Source of the DNA: Sphingomonas sp.
GTDB lineage: Bacteria; Pseudomonadota; Alphaproteobacteria; Sphingomonadales; Sphingomonadaceae
Direction of reading: 5' to 3'
NCBI RefSeq assembly: GCF_029239295.1
Contig: NZ_JAQZBC010000009.1
Coordinates: 1 to 64,000, forward strand
Length of the DNA: 64,000 bases
In this document: positions 49,860-59,738 of the stretch, piece after piece
Layout of the letters: every line of letters begins with the position of its first letter
Numbering within the stretch: the first letter of the stretch is position 1
Notes under the pieces: generated by a model
Told to the model about the DNA's origin: nothing
What the model saw: the letters and a program-made list of their open reading frames with translations, nothing else
Database searches by the model: none
Translations under genes and position numbers: made by a program

Positions 49860-51299
49860 ATGGCGATCGACATCAAGATGCCGGCGCTCTCCCCAACGAT
49901 GGAGGAGGGCACGCTCGCCAAGTGGCTCGTCAAGGAAGGCGATACCGTGAAGTCGGGCGATATCATGGCCGAAATCGAAACCGACAAGGCCACGATGGAA
50001 TTTGAGGCCGTGGACGAAGGCGTCGTGGGCAAGATCCTGGTTGCCGAGGGCACCGACAATGTGAAGGTCGGTACGGTGATCATGCAGCTGGAAGGCGAGG
50101 GCGATGACGCTGCCCCGGCCGGCTCCAACGATCCGGTAGCGACCAAGGAAGACACCGTGGCGCCTGAGGCCAAGGCGGACGAGAAAAAGGCCGACAAGGT
50201 CGAGGATTCGGCTCATCCTGCGCAGGAACGCGTCGATACTGGTGCGCGGCAGATGTTCGGAGCGGCCAAGCACGACGCCGAGGTCAGCGATCCCGCGATT
50301 CCGGCCGGCACCGAAATGGTGAAGCAGACGGTCCGCGAGGCGCTGCGCGATGCCATGGCCGAGGAAATGCGCGCCGACGAGCGCGTGTTTGTAATGGGCG
50401 AGGAAGTCGCGCAATACCAGGGCGCGTACAAGGTTACGCAGGGCCTGCTGGACGAATTCGGCGACCGCCGCGTGATCGATACGCCGATCACCGAATATGG
50501 CTTTGCCGGCGTCGGCACCGGCGCGGCTATGGGTGGACTTCGCCCCATCGTCGAGTTCATGACGTTCAACTTCGCCATGCAGGCGATCGACCATATCGTG
50601 AATTCGGCTGCCAAGACGAACTACATGTCGGGCGGCCAGATGCGTTGCCCGATCGTGTTCCGTGGCCCGAACGGCGCCGCCAGCCGCGTGGGTGCCCAGC
50701 ACTCGCAGAACTACGGCCCGTGGTACGCCAGCGTGCCGGGCCTGATCGTCATCGCGCCTTATGATGCAGCGGACGCAAAGGGCTTGCTGAAGGCCGCGAT
50801 CCGGAGTCAGGATCCTGTCGTGTTCCTCGAGAACGAGCTTCTCTACGGTCGTTCGTTTGAAGTGCCCAAGCTTGACGACTGGGTTCTGCCGATCGGCAAG
50901 GCTCGCGTCATGCGCGAAGGCAAGGACGTGACGATCGTCAGCTATTCAATCGGCGTCGGGCTTGCGCTCGAAGCAGCGGAGAAGTTGGCCGGCGAGGGCA
51001 TCGACGCCGAGGTGATCGACCTACGTACGCTGCGCCCGCTCGACAAGGAAACGGTGCTCAAGAGCCTTGCCAAGACCAACCGCATGGTGGTGGCCGAGGA
51101 AGGCTGGCCAACCTGCTCGATCGCAAGCGAGATCATCGCGATCTGCATGGAGGAAGGCTTCGATGACCTCGACGCCCCGGTCGTGCGCGTGTGCAACGAG
51201 GACGTGCCGCTGCCTTACGCCGCCAACCTCGAAAAGCTGGCGCTGATTTCGTCCGACAAGATTATCGAGGGCGTGAAGAAGGTGACTTACACGAAGTAA
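49860..51299 (+). CDS. pdhB: Pyruvate dehydrogenase E1 component, beta subunit, with N-terminal lipoyl domain
   Basis: 479 residues. An N-terminal lipoyl domain (lipoyl lysine Lys43 in EIETDKATM) is followed by an acidic Ala/Pro-rich linker (about 80-150) and an E1 beta transketolase-like domain from about residue 155 ([19 protein letters not shown]). This lipoylated E1 beta is a known trait of alphaproteobacterial PDH. It forms the heterotetramer with PdhA. Confidence 0.97.
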   Translation: MAIDIKMPALSPTMEEGTLAKWLVKEGDTVKSGDIMAEIETDKATMEFEAVDEGVVGKILVAEGTDNVKVGTVIMQLEGEGDDAAPAGSNDPVATKEDTVAPEAKADEKKADKVEDSAHPAQERVDTGARQMFGAAKHDAEVSDPAIPAGTEMVKQTVREALRDAMAEEMRADERVFVMGEEVAQYQGAYKVTQGLLDEFGDRRVIDTPITEYGFAGVGTGAAMGGLRPIVEFMTFNFAMQAIDHIVNSAAKTNYMSGGQMRCPIVFRGPNGAASRVGAQHSQNYGPWYASVPGLIVIAPYDAADAKGLLKAAIRSQDPVVFLENELLYGRSFEVPKLDDWVLPIGKARVMREGKDVTIVSYSIGVGLALEAAEKLAGEGIDAEVIDLRTLRPLDKETVLKSLAKTNRMVVAEEGWPTCSIASEIIAICMEEGFDDLDAPVVRVCNEDVPLPYAANLEKLALISSDKIIEGVKKVTYTK

Positions 51300-51307
51300 G
51301 CATATTT

Positions 51308-51337
51308 GCGGGGCCGCCATGACCATGGCGGTCCCGC
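51308..51337. terminator. Bidirectional terminator-like hairpin between pdhB and the Tad genes
   Basis: GCGGGGCCGCCAT pairs with ATGGCGGTCCCGC around a GACC loop (13 bp with one G-T pair). It lies between convergent stops. It has no long T-run but is very stable. Confidence 0.7.
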
Positions 51338-51343
51338 ATCAGT

Positions 51344-52000
51344 CTAGGCGCTGTAGACGGTGCACAGATTTGCCTTGGTGCCTGTGAGCGTTTCCGAGTT
51401 CCGCTCACGCACGGTGAATGACGCTTCGGAGCGCAATATCGGCGTTCCAAGGATCGTCGATGAAACCAGAGGTTTGTACAGGTACGTCACCTCTGCAAAG
51501 ATCATGGCAGAGCCTGGCGTGGCCGCAATCTGGCGGTCGCTCGCTCCCATGGAGGGGAGGCTGTTATCGCTCACACCTTTGCCTTCGCGTCCATATTGCG
51601 GCTGAGACTCGGTGTTGTTGAGCGCGCCCGTACACCGCTGCCACTGTATCTTCTGATAAACGATCAGGGATGAGCCTGATCCGCTGGTGTTGCCGTTGGG
51701 CAGGACGTCACTCAAAACGATGCGACCGCGGGTGCCGAAGTCCATCCTTTCACCAACGATCTTGCCGCCCATCAGCACTTCGGACACATCGGCCTCGTTA
51801 ATCGAGTCCCGGACACGTGCCGCATTGTCGGCCGACGTGGCGGCGATCTGATGAACACGCAGGATCGAGAGACCAAGGTTCGCCGTTTCGAGCCCGTACA
51901 GCAGCAGAACAAGGACAATCGGCAGCGTAAGGGCGAATTCGATGAGCGCCAAGCCGCGCTGATCGCGCTTCAGTCGTAGCAGTAGCGGGAATACGCGCAT
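51344..52000 (-). CDS. TadE-family minor pilin-like protein
   Basis: 218 residues. A TadE-type N-terminus (basic stretch LKRDQRGLALIEFALTLPIV with the glutamate expected five residues into the hydrophobic segment) is followed by a periplasmic domain with a disulfide-ready cysteine pair. The stop of the upstream TadE gene overlaps its ATG (TGATG), so the start at 52000 is preferred to the GTG at 52009. TadE pseudopilins are processed by prepilin peptidase. Third of a three-gene cassette. Confidence 0.88.
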   Translation of the reverse strand: MRVFPLLLRLKRDQRGLALIEFALTLPIVLVLLLYGLETANLGLSILRVHQIAATSADNAARVRDSINEADVSEVLMGGKIVGERMDFGTRGRIVLSDVLPNGNTSGSGSSLIVYQKIQWQRCTGALNNTESQPQYGREGKGVSDNSLPSMGASDRQIAATPGSAMIFAEVTYLYKPLVSSTILGTPILRSEASFTVRERNSETLTGTKANLCTVYSA

Positions 52001-52572
52001 CAGTCGCACCTGACTGTCGGTTGGGCACGAGAGGTGAACGGCTGGTTACGTAGCACCGTGCTGGAGGTAATCGTCTGCTTCGCGCCCAACCCGACCATCG
52101 CGTTCACCGGCATGATATTTGGGTATTCGACGGTCACCGTATAGCGCACGATGTCGTCGGCGGTACCAAGGCCCGTGTCGAAGTTTGTATCGTACACGCC
52201 GTTATTGTTTGCGTCCTCGTAGCAGTCACCCTTGTTGTAGACGCCGATGGGATCAATGTCGGACGTGATCTTCTCTGGCTTCCCAACATTGGAGAAGTTG
52301 AAGAACCGTTCCTTCTTGATATCCTTCACGTAGGCAGGATTGGACAACATGGCGACGCGATCCTTGACGATCTGATCGATCTGGCTCTCCGACCGGTCGC
52401 CCACCGTTGCCCGCCTCGACGCCTCAAGCAGGGCGCCTTGGATAATCGCGGTGAAATAAGCACGGTACGCGAGTTCGAGGCCGCCTGCGAGAAGCGTGCA
52501 CAGAACAGGGATGATGATCGCAAATTCCACGACCGTGGCGCCGCGCCGATCCTGCTGAAAACGATGTATCAC
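52000..52572 (-). CDS. TadE-family minor pilin-like protein
   Basis: 190 residues with a TadE N-terminus (RRGATVVEFAIIIPVLCTLL, Glu at the expected place). The periplasmic domain contains a calcium-loop-like stretch (DANNNGVYD) followed by acidic residues, an insertion often seen in this family. It starts with GTG overlapping the stop of the VWA gene by 4 nt and shares one base with the next gene. It is co-transcribed with its neighbours. Confidence 0.88.
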   Translation of the reverse strand: MIHRFQQDRRGATVVEFAIIIPVLCTLLAGGLELAYRAYFTAIIQGALLEASRRATVGDRSESQIDQIVKDRVAMLSNPAYVKDIKKERFFNFSNVGKPEKITSDIDPIGVYNKGDCYEDANNNGVYDTNFDTGLGTADDIVRYTVTVEYPNIMPVNAMVGLGAKQTITSSTVLRNQPFTSRAQPTVRCD

Positions 52573-54269
52573 TGGCTAAGCCTCAGCGATCCGATCTTTG
52601 AGCCGATTTCCTGGAATTTGGCGATCAGTTCGGGCGTCGTTGAAATGCCTGCCGCCTTGCTATCATCAGAAGCGCATTTCTTCATGGCGTCGGTCAGCGT
52701 AGTGGAAAATGCTATCACCCAAACCTCTACATTCTGGCTCTTTGCAGCGTTGCAGGCCATGCGAAAACGTTGGAGGTGTCGCGCCGACTGGGTGTTGCCG
52801 TTTGCTGCTCCAATGACGCGACGATCCTGGCTCTCCACTCCATAGCTCGAGTAACTCTCGAGCGATGGTTGAAGATCACCGTCGGTCATAAAGATAATGT
52901 ACTTACGAATATTGAATCCCCGCAGTTTACGAGGATTATCGGGATCATTGGGATCATTTGTCTCGGGGGTGTTCGATCGGAAGATGCCATCCGGGGATAT
53001 GAAGCGAGCACCCCATATCATCCCGATGTCATGATAGGTGTTCCCGGCCGGCTTTAGGGAATTCAGATAGCTAACGAAGCTGTTGCGATCATTATAATAT
53101 TCCCGGAGCCGCGAGGCCTGGCTCGCGCAGTAGCGGGGGGCGTTGTACAGGGCTCCATTCGGCGCAACCGACACTTCCGGCCACCAGGGTGCCCAGCGAC
53201 TATCGTCCGAATCCGGTATGCGATTGATGTCGAGATCCCGCGCGTCCTGGGGCGCAATCGTCGAAGACCCGCCGTTGATCTCGCTATTGTTCGTCCTGCG
53301 TTCTTCAATGCAACCAGCCCAAGTCGACCGGTCAGTGACATTGAAGCTTGTCGGCGTGCGGACAGAGGCGCCGGTCACATAAGCAGAAATATCTTGCGTA
53401 TACTTGCCGTAAGTCCAGTCTGTCGTGGACGCAGTCGTGTAGCTGCAGGCGCCGATGATATTGCCAATGATCGGGTTGTAGGATCCGCCGATGCCGTCAC
53501 ACGATGACTTGCCGATATAGTCGGTGCGAGGTACTTGCTTCGGTACACGCGTGTTGTAGAGATATAATCCGGTGCGAATGTAATCCGGATTCTTGGCGTA
53601 CACCTGCTTGCCAACGTTTACCGTCGCATTGTAAGGAACGAAGCCATAGCGTAGTCGCAAGTTGTTGTTGTGCAGCTGATCCTGCGCGTCCTTCAGCGTG
53701 TCGTACAGGGATGTCGCAGCGGAGCGGAGCGCTACCATCTTGCTGTTCGATGCTTCAACTTCGCCGCAATTGCCTCCGGAACCCGGTGCGCAGTTCATCG
53801 ATCCGGACATGTCAACGACAAGCACGATGTCCGTGCCGACGAAATCCTGAGTTGCAGAGCAGGACGCGGTGATCGGGAGTGTGGCAAAGCCAAACATCTT
53901 CATGATCGTCGTCGGGATGGTGGTCTCGCTCTGCACCTTAAGCGTGCCGAGAGCCGGAATGGAGATGTTCAGGTTATAGTTCGCCGCTTCGAACTGCCCC
54001 TTTGGGAAGTTGAACTGATAGTACTTCGTCACCTCTCTCACGACGTCTGGCGAGACCGTCGTTCCGCTGAGCAGCCGGCGACCGGCCAGGGCCCCCGCGT
54101 CGCACGCCTGTTGAAAACGGTTCTGCGCCATATAGGCGCGCGTCATGTCCACGCCCGAACCAACCATGCCGATCAGGGGGATCATCGCTGCCGCCATGAT
54201 AGCCAGCGTGTTTCCGCGCACGTCCCGGCGCAGTTGCCCCAGCAGCGTCACGAAACCCGTACCTTTCAC
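52569..54269 (-). CDS. TadG-like pilus assembly protein with VWA domain
   Basis: 566 residues. A TadE/G-type N-terminal membrane segment (RGNTLAIMAAAMIPLIGMVG, about 19-38) is followed by a von Willebrand factor A domain with MIDAS motif DMSGS at 153-157. It carries several cysteines and a large extracytoplasmic C-terminal part. TadG proteins are minor components of Flp/Tad pili. It starts with GTG. No tadA, tadB or cpa genes are adjacent, so this is an isolated cassette. GC is visibly lower than in neighbouring genes. Confidence 0.88.
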   Translation of the reverse strand: MKGTGFVTLLGQLRRDVRGNTLAIMAAAMIPLIGMVGSGVDMTRAYMAQNRFQQACDAGALAGRRLLSGTTVSPDVVREVTKYYQFNFPKGQFEAANYNLNISIPALGTLKVQSETTIPTTIMKMFGFATLPITASCSATQDFVGTDIVLVVDMSGSMNCAPGSGGNCGEVEASNSKMVALRSAATSLYDTLKDAQDQLHNNNLRLRYGFVPYNATVNVGKQVYAKNPDYIRTGLYLYNTRVPKQVPRTDYIGKSSCDGIGGSYNPIIGNIIGACSYTTASTTDWTYGKYTQDISAYVTGASVRTPTSFNVTDRSTWAGCIEERRTNNSEINGGSSTIAPQDARDLDINRIPDSDDSRWAPWWPEVSVAPNGALYNAPRYCASQASRLREYYNDRNSFVSYLNSLKPAGNTYHDIGMIWGARFISPDGIFRSNTPETNDPNDPDNPRKLRGFNIRKYIIFMTDGDLQPSLESYSSYGVESQDRRVIGAANGNTQSARHLQRFRMACNAAKSQNVEVWVIAFSTTLTDAMKKCASDDSKAAGISTTPELIAKFQEIGSKIGSLRLSQ

Positions 54270-54346
54270 CTGCGTCTGATCCTGCTAAAACAAACTTCTC
54301 CAGGCATCGCTTTGGGCCGGGAGCCGCTAAGCCAGCCTCAAACGAT

Positions 54347-55009
54347 ATGGTTAACGAGACACAGTTCTTTGGCATCGATCCCGCCGCCGGACATCCGGAG
54401 CGCGCGCTTGCGCTCGCGTATGCGCATGCCGATGCCCGTCAGGGATTGCTGGCCGTATTCGCACTGGACCAAACTCTCGCCCGCCTCACGCTTGGTACGC
54501 GCGATTCGATGGTCGCTCAGCTACGTCTCACGTGGTGGCGGGAGGCGCTCTGCGCGCTGGCCAACGAGCCTACCCCTTCGCAGCCGATCCTGCAGGCATT
54601 GTCGGCCGCGCGAGCGAACGGCGTGACGCTGGCGATCGCGGAGGATGGCTGGGAACGGTTGCTGCGGCCGATGGACGAGGCCGATCTTCTGCACTTCGCG
54701 AACGAGCGGGGCGTGATTTTTGTTGAGGCCGCGCGACTGGCGGGGGCACCTGATGACGTTGGCTCAGCCGGTTCCGGGTGGTCGCTAGCCGATCTGGCGC
54801 AGACGACCGCTGACCCTGACCTTGCGCGACGCGCCACGTCGCTTGCCATCCCGTTGCTCAAGCAGGCGGCGGCGCAACGCTGGAGCCCAGCCGGGCGGTT
54901 TCTGGGCGCCATGGTTCATGTCGCCGCAGCTGACCTGCGGAAACAACGAACGGCAGGGTCGCCGGTGCGCGTCGGGCGCCTAGCCTGGCATCGGCTGACC
55001 GGCCGTTAG
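54347..55009 (+). CDS. Squalene/phytoene synthase-like protein (probably non-catalytic)
   Basis: 220 residues. The block AQLRLTWWREAL and the surrounding helices match the squalene/phytoene synthase superfamily and the related NDUFAF6-type assembly factors. The two Asp-rich prenyl-diphosphate motifs (DxxxD) of true synthases are not seen. It is also shorter than a catalytic enzyme (about 280-300). It is therefore probably an NDUFAF6-like or degenerate member. It is monocistronic, starting at ATG 54347. Confidence 0.8.
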   Translation: MVNETQFFGIDPAAGHPERALALAYAHADARQGLLAVFALDQTLARLTLGTRDSMVAQLRLTWWREALCALANEPTPSQPILQALSAARANGVTLAIAEDGWERLLRPMDEADLLHFANERGVIFVEAARLAGAPDDVGSAGSGWSLADLAQTTADPDLARRATSLAIPLLKQAAAQRWSPAGRFLGAMVHVAAADLRKQRTAGSPVRVGRLAWHRLTGR

Positions 55010-55065
55010 GCTTGAAGTCGTCACCTCTTTCGTTAGCATCATGGTTAACGGGGGAGCGCGGGGCG

Positions 55066-55536
55066 ATGTGGCGATATCTGGCGGGTGGCGTTGCGGCGCT
55101 ACTGATGATCGCGGCGGGATGGATGTTGTTCTCCAGCCGCGCAACAACCGAGCCTGTGCTACCTGGGATGCCACAAAGCGCTCCCGCATCGTCATTGGGC
55201 GTGCCGGAAGATGCCGAAGCAGCTGTACCCGAGGCCAGCGATCGAACGCGGGAGGAGAAGCGGTTTGATCGATATGACAAGAACCGCGACGGCGGGATAT
55301 ACAAGGAAGAGTATCTGGCGTCCCGTCAGAAGGCCTTTGGGAAGCTCGATAGCAACGGCGACGGACGGCTATCCTTTGACGAGTGGAGCGCCAAGACCGT
55401 CGCGAAGTTCACTGCCGCGGACAAGGACAAGTCAGGTGTCCTCGACCGCGCGGAGTTTTCCACGACGGCGGTCAAGCGGAAGGCGAAGCCACGCTGCTCT
55501 TGTCCTTCCCCCAAGACCGCCGACGATGACAATTAA
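55066..55536 (+). CDS. Membrane-anchored EF-hand protein
   Basis: 156 residues. An N-terminal membrane anchor or signal (MWRYLAGGVAALLMIAAGWMLF) is followed by a Pro/Ala linker and three canonical EF-hand loops at about 71-82 (DKNRDGGIYKEE), 95-106 (DSNGDGRLSFDE) and 119-130 (DKDKSGVLDRAE). The C-terminus is basic with two cysteines. It probably binds calcium outside the cytoplasm. The ATG with GGGGAG upstream is chosen over the earlier in-frame start. Function unknown. Confidence 0.87.
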   Translation: MWRYLAGGVAALLMIAAGWMLFSSRATTEPVLPGMPQSAPASSLGVPEDAEAAVPEASDRTREEKRFDRYDKNRDGGIYKEEYLASRQKAFGKLDSNGDGRLSFDEWSAKTVAKFTAADKDKSGVLDRAEFSTTAVKRKAKPRCSCPSPKTADDDN

Positions 55537-55546
55537 GCGGCGATGA

Positions 55547-56860
55547 TCACGCCGCTGCAAGCCACGTAGCAAGGGCGGCCCGGGCGCGATCGGTGTACAT
55601 TCGCTTGCGATCGGCCTTTTTGGTCCGCCCCTCAATCGGTGGGAACAGCCCGAAGTTGACGTTCATCGGCTGGTAGGTTTCCGCGACCGCCGCACCGGTG
55701 ATGTGACCCAGCAAAGCACCGAGCGCGGTCTCCGGCGGGGGCGGCAGTATCTTCTTGCCCACGAGCTCGGCCGCGGCGAAGCGCCCGGCCAACAGGCCAA
55801 TTGCGGCACTTTCTACATAGCCTTCACACCCCGTGATCTGCCCGGCAAAGCGGACATTCGGCCGCGACTTCAGGCGAAGCTCGGGATCCAGCAGTTCCGG
55901 CGAGCGAAGGAAGGTATTGCGGTGGAGGCCGCCAAGTCGAGCAAACTCGGCACGTTCCAGGCCGGGAATCGTTCGAAACAAACGCACCTGTTCTGCGTGC
56001 TTCAGCTTGGTCTGGAAGCCGACGATGTTCCACAATGTGCCCGCGGCATTATCCTGCCTCAGCTGAACGCAGGCATAGGGCCACCGCCCGGTTCTCGGGT
56101 CATCTAGGCCGACGCCCTTCATGGGGCCGAAGCGCAACGTCTGCGGGCCGCGCTCCGCCATGACTTCGATCGGCATGCAGCCTTCGAAATAGGGCACGTT
56201 CTCCCACTCGCGATATTCGGTCTTCTCCCCCGCGACGAGGCCGGCAACGAAGGTTTCATATTGCTCACGGTCGAGCGGGCAGTTGATATAGTCTGTCCCG
56301 TCCCCCTTATTCCAACGGGATTGGAACCAGGCCACGTCCATATCGATGCTGTCACGGTGAACAATGGGCGCGATCGCGTCGAAAAAGGCGAGCGCGTCCT
56401 TGCCCGTTTCTTCTGCAATCGAGCTCGACAGGCCCGCGGCGGTAAGGGGGCCAGTCGCGATGATCGTAGGTCCTTGGGGCAAGGCATCGACCCGCTCGCG
56501 AACCACGTCAATATTCGGGTGCGCTACCAACCGGGCAGTCACGCCTGCGGAAAAGCCGTCGCGATCCACTGCCAACGCCGACCCGGCGGGGACACGATGA
56601 CGATCTCCCTCGGCGAGGATCACCGAACCCAGAGTGCGCATCTCCTCGTGGATCAGCCCGACGGCATTGCTGGTCGCATCATCCGACCGGAAGCTGTTCG
56701 AGCACACCAGTTCGGCAAGGTGGTCCGTATGATGGGCAGGGGTATTGTCGCCGCTGCCGCGCATTTCGGACAGGCGGACCGACAACCCTGCTTCCGCCAA
56801 TTGCCAAGCCGCCTCGGATCCTGCGAGCCCGCCACCGATAACGTGGATATCGTAAGTCAT
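55547..56860 (-). CDS. trmFO: Methylenetetrahydrofolate-tRNA-(uracil-5-)-methyltransferase TrmFO
   Basis: A 437-residue FAD/folate-dependent enzyme making T54 (m5U54) in tRNA, found in many alphaproteobacteria in place of Trm[16 protein letters not shown] is the FAD loop, with the [23 protein letters not shown] block and the catalytic cysteine region [11 protein letters not shown]. Length and motifs are diagnostic. It is convergent with the EF-hand gene, 10 bases apart. Confidence 0.96.
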   Translation of the reverse strand: MTYDIHVIGGGLAGSEAAWQLAEAGLSVRLSEMRGSGDNTPAHHTDHLAELVCSNSFRSDDATSNAVGLIHEEMRTLGSVILAEGDRHRVPAGSALAVDRDGFSAGVTARLVAHPNIDVVRERVDALPQGPTIIATGPLTAAGLSSSIAEETGKDALAFFDAIAPIVHRDSIDMDVAWFQSRWNKGDGTDYINCPLDREQYETFVAGLVAGEKTEYREWENVPYFEGCMPIEVMAERGPQTLRFGPMKGVGLDDPRTGRWPYACVQLRQDNAAGTLWNIVGFQTKLKHAEQVRLFRTIPGLERAEFARLGGLHRNTFLRSPELLDPELRLKSRPNVRFAGQITGCEGYVESAAIGLLAGRFAAAELVGKKILPPPPETALGALLGHITGAAVAETYQPMNVNFGLFPPIEGRTKKADRKRMYTDRARAALATWLAAA

Positions 56861-56909
56861 GACGGCCGATTAGGCGGTCCGTGGCGTAATTGGAATGCGG
56901 AGGAGCGCC

Positions 56910-58160
56910 TCAGCCTTCACTCTCCACCACGCGATCGTCGAACATCCCGAACGCGAGCGTGGAAGCGTATAGGGCAATCGCGCGCTCGCTCGGCATCGAC
57001 CAGGCCCATTTGCGCATGTCAAACGCCGCATTGAGGAACGCCATGACGAGCTGGCTGGCGACGAGTGGATCGACCGGGCGGATCGTTCCTTCTGCAATCC
57101 CGTCGGAGATGGTGCCGGCGAACCGCCGCGCGATCCGGTTGGACCGCTCCACCATCGCCTGACGGACCGTGCCGGGCAGGCCGCTGAGCGCCGTGGTCCG
57201 CAGCAGCGGGCCAAGCTGGGAGAACTGGACCCCAAGCAGTGTCGCGAACATCGAAGACAGCCTGTCCCACTGCGTGCCGCCCTGCTCGTCAGCCAGCCGC
57301 TGGGTTGCCGATATGGTATCGAAGCTCCGCTTGTAGCAGGCGATCACCAAATCATCCTTGGCATCAAGGTGGTGGTAGAAGCTGCCCTTGGTGACGTTCA
57401 GTTCGCCCGCAATTCGCTGAACCGAGGCGCCGCGATAGCCCAGTTCATTGATAAGCCGGGTGGCCGCTAGCAGGAACGCCTCGCGCCCCTCCGCCGGGTC
57501 CTGCGGTAAGGCGACTGGGCGCGGCGCCCAGTGTGCGCTCGGGCCGGCAAGTCCGTGCCGAAAGACATCCATGACGCGTGCTTCAACGCGCCCGAGTTGG
57601 TCCATGTCATAACGCGGCAGCCAGACGGGTAGCCAAAAGGTGTTTTCCATCAGAACATGCGCTCTCGCGCCGTTGAGGTCCGTCTGCGCTCTTGTTTCCG
57701 CTGGCCCCCACAGGCCACGCGCACGCCGAAATACTTCGCGCCACCCGCCGAGAAGGCGGCTGCGCACCGGATCCTCCATCGCCCTCAGATCGGACAGGCC
57801 AGCAATCTGGCGTTCCTCGCCACGCTGGACACGCGACAGGCGCGCCATGTTCAGCGCGAGGTAGCGTTCTACCCGCGCCTCCGGGGTCGGTGCCTCCATC
57901 GCGGCGTCCAGCATCACCAGCAGGTAATCAAGCGTATGCTCGAACGCTGCGGCGGCGAGATCTTCCTTTCGCTTGAAATAGTAGGTGACGCTGGTGGTGT
58001 TCAGCCCCACGCGTCGCGCGACGTCCGCAAAGGTCATGCCCTTTGCGCTCTGTTCGTTGATTGCGTCGGCTGCGGCGGCAAGAATGGCTTCGCGCTTCGC
58101 CCGAAAGCGCCGCGTGCCGATCTCCTCCCCGTCGCCGCTCGGTTCCACCTGAGCTTGCAT
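56910..58160 (-). CDS. Tandem TetR-family regulator (two HTH domains in one chain)
   Basis: 416 residues, twice the usual TetR length. The first HTH is at about residues 42-61 (TFADVARRVGLNTTSVTYYF) and the second at about 244-263 (ASVQRIAGELNVTKGSFYHH), each followed by a helical ligand-type domain (about 75-205 and 275-400). The single uninterrupted reading frame argues against an artefact of two neighbouring genes. It is divergent from the acyl-CoA dehydrogenase operon and probably regulates it, likely responding to an acyl-CoA or related ligand. Confidence 0.9.
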   Translation of the reverse strand: MQAQVEPSGDGEEIGTRRFRAKREAILAAAADAINEQSAKGMTFADVARRVGLNTTSVTYYFKRKEDLAAAAFEHTLDYLLVMLDAAMEAPTPEARVERYLALNMARLSRVQRGEERQIAGLSDLRAMEDPVRSRLLGGWREVFRRARGLWGPAETRAQTDLNGARAHVLMENTFWLPVWLPRYDMDQLGRVEARVMDVFRHGLAGPSAHWAPRPVALPQDPAEGREAFLLAATRLINELGYRGASVQRIAGELNVTKGSFYHHLDAKDDLVIACYKRSFDTISATQRLADEQGGTQWDRLSSMFATLLGVQFSQLGPLLRTTALSGLPGTVRQAMVERSNRIARRFAGTISDGIAEGTIRPVDPLVASQLVMAFLNAAFDMRKWAWSMPSERAIALYASTLAFGMFDDRVVESEG

Positions 58161-58259
58161 CCGGTGATCGTAGCAGCGATTTTTCGAAGAAATAGTCCCT
58201 TTTATGATCAGGCTGACGCAACTCTCCTCGCCGCCGCGGAGGCACTAAATCAGGTGCTT

Positions 58260-58275
58260 TACCGAACATGCGGTA
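58260..58275. promoter_or_regulatory. Candidate TetR operator in the shared divergent promoter
   Basis: TACCG-AACATG-CGGTA is a perfect 5-bp-arm palindrome with a 6-nt centre, 40 bases before the acyl-CoA dehydrogenase start and 100 from the regulator start. The TACCG/CGGTA arms resemble known TetR-family operators, and the position fits autoregulation plus operon control. Confidence 0.5.
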
Positions 58276-58315
58276 CGCTCTACAGCCACATCAAACAGCG
58301 AAGCGGAGGGATGCG

Positions 58316-59635
58316 ATGGACTTCACCTTGAGCGAGCGCGAGACCTACTTCCGGGACCGCGTGAAGGTATTCATCGACGCGGAAATTGCCCCGCGCCAGG
58401 AAGAATATAATCAGCAGTCCCATAGCGGCGATCGGTGGAAGGTGATCCCGGTCATCGAAGAGGTAAAGGAGAAGGCCAAGGCAGCCGGACTCTGGAATTT
58501 CTTCATGCCGCCGCACTCCGGCCAGCAGCATGTCGACGACACCTTCGAGTTCGAGGGCACCCAGCTTACCAACCTCGAATACGCGCTGTGTGCCGAGGAG
58601 ATGGGCAAGATCGGCTGGGCGAGCGAGGTGTTCAATTGCTCCGCGCCCGACACGGGCAACATGGAGGTGCTGCATCGCTACGGCACGCTTGAGCAGAAGG
58701 AAAAGTGGCTTCGTCCACTGATGAAAGGCGAAATACGTTCCGTTTTCTTCATGACCGAGCCGGCAGTCGCCTCATCGGACGCTACCAACATCGAGACGCG
58801 CATTGAGCGTGATGGCGACCATTACGTCATCAATGGTCGCAAATGGTGGTCCTCTGGCGTGGGCGATCCGCGCTGCAAGATCGGCATCCTGATGGGCAAG
58901 ACCAGCTTCGAAGGATCGCGGCACCAGCAGCAAAGCCAGATCCTCGTGCCGATGGATACGCCGGGTATCAAGATCGAGCGGATGCTGTCCGTGTACGGAT
59001 ACGACCATGCGCCGCACGGCCACGGGGAGGTCAGCTTCACAGACGTTCGCGTGCCGGTCGAAAACGTGCTGCTGGGCGAAGGGCGCGGGTTCGAAATCGC
59101 GCAGGGTCGCCTCGGGCCGGGCCGTATTCATCACTGCATGCGCACGATCGGCGTCGCCGAAGTCGCGCTGGAGAAAATGGCGAAGCGTCTGCTGAGCCGC
59201 GTCGCGTTCGGAAAGCGGATTTCCGATCATTCGGTATGGGAGCAGCGTGTCGCGCAGGCCCGCATCGAGATCGAAATGACCCGCCTTCTGTGTCTGAAGG
59301 CAGCGCAGACGATGGACAAGGCAGGCAACAAGGCTGCGTTGCAGGAAATCGCCATGATCAAGGTGTTCGCTCCGAACATGGCGCTGCGCGTACTGGACGA
59401 TGCGGTCCAGGCGCATGGCGGCGGCGGCGTGGCAGAGGACTACGGTCTCGCCCACGCATGGGCGTCGCAGCGCACGTTGCGCCTCGCTGACGGTCCTGAC
59501 GAGGTGCATGCTCGCACGATCGCGCGCAACGAGTTCGGCAAATATGCCGACTGGAAGGCCGAGGTTGCCTCGAACGATCGCGGTGGACCGCGTGGTGCCG
59601 AAATCTCCAGCGGAGACATTGGCGTCTCGCGCTGA
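58316..59635 (+). CDS. Acyl-CoA dehydrogenase family protein (ACAD10/11-like)
   Basis: A 439-residue FAD-dependent acyl-CoA dehydrogenase with the ACAD10/11-type features [32 protein letters not shown] and the [12 protein letters not shown] loop. It is longer than short-chain acyl-CoA dehydrogenases (about 380). First gene of a tight operon. GGAGGG precedes the ATG. The catalytic acyl-CoA base could not be pinned from sequence alone. The paired APH kinase two genes downstream suggests 4-hydroxyacyl- or phosphoacyl-CoA substrates. Confidence 0.92.
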   Translation: MDFTLSERETYFRDRVKVFIDAEIAPRQEEYNQQSHSGDRWKVIPVIEEVKEKAKAAGLWNFFMPPHSGQQHVDDTFEFEGTQLTNLEYALCAEEMGKIGWASEVFNCSAPDTGNMEVLHRYGTLEQKEKWLRPLMKGEIRSVFFMTEPAVASSDATNIETRIERDGDHYVINGRKWWSSGVGDPRCKIGILMGKTSFEGSRHQQQSQILVPMDTPGIKIERMLSVYGYDHAPHGHGEVSFTDVRVPVENVLLGEGRGFEIAQGRLGPGRIHHCMRTIGVAEVALEKMAKRLLSRVAFGKRISDHSVWEQRVAQARIEIEMTRLLCLKAAQTMDKAGNKAALQEIAMIKVFAPNMALRVLDDAVQAHGGGGVAEDYGLAHAWASQRTLRLADGPDEVHARTIARNEFGKYADWKAEVASNDRGGPRGAEISSGDIGVSR

Positions 59636-59738
59636 TCGCATTCCGGGTTGAGGATTGATCTGTTCCAGTCGCGTCGCCGTCGCCGCCTTGTCGCGGTGAT
59701 CGTGCGATGCCGGCTTGGACCGAGTGGAGGGAATAACC

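Noticed and set aside
56910..58160. Two adjacent TetR genes merged by a missed stop or frameshift
   Set aside because: The frame is continuous through the linker (about residues 205-225), no internal ribosome binding site or start is evident, and both halves keep normal domain lengths.
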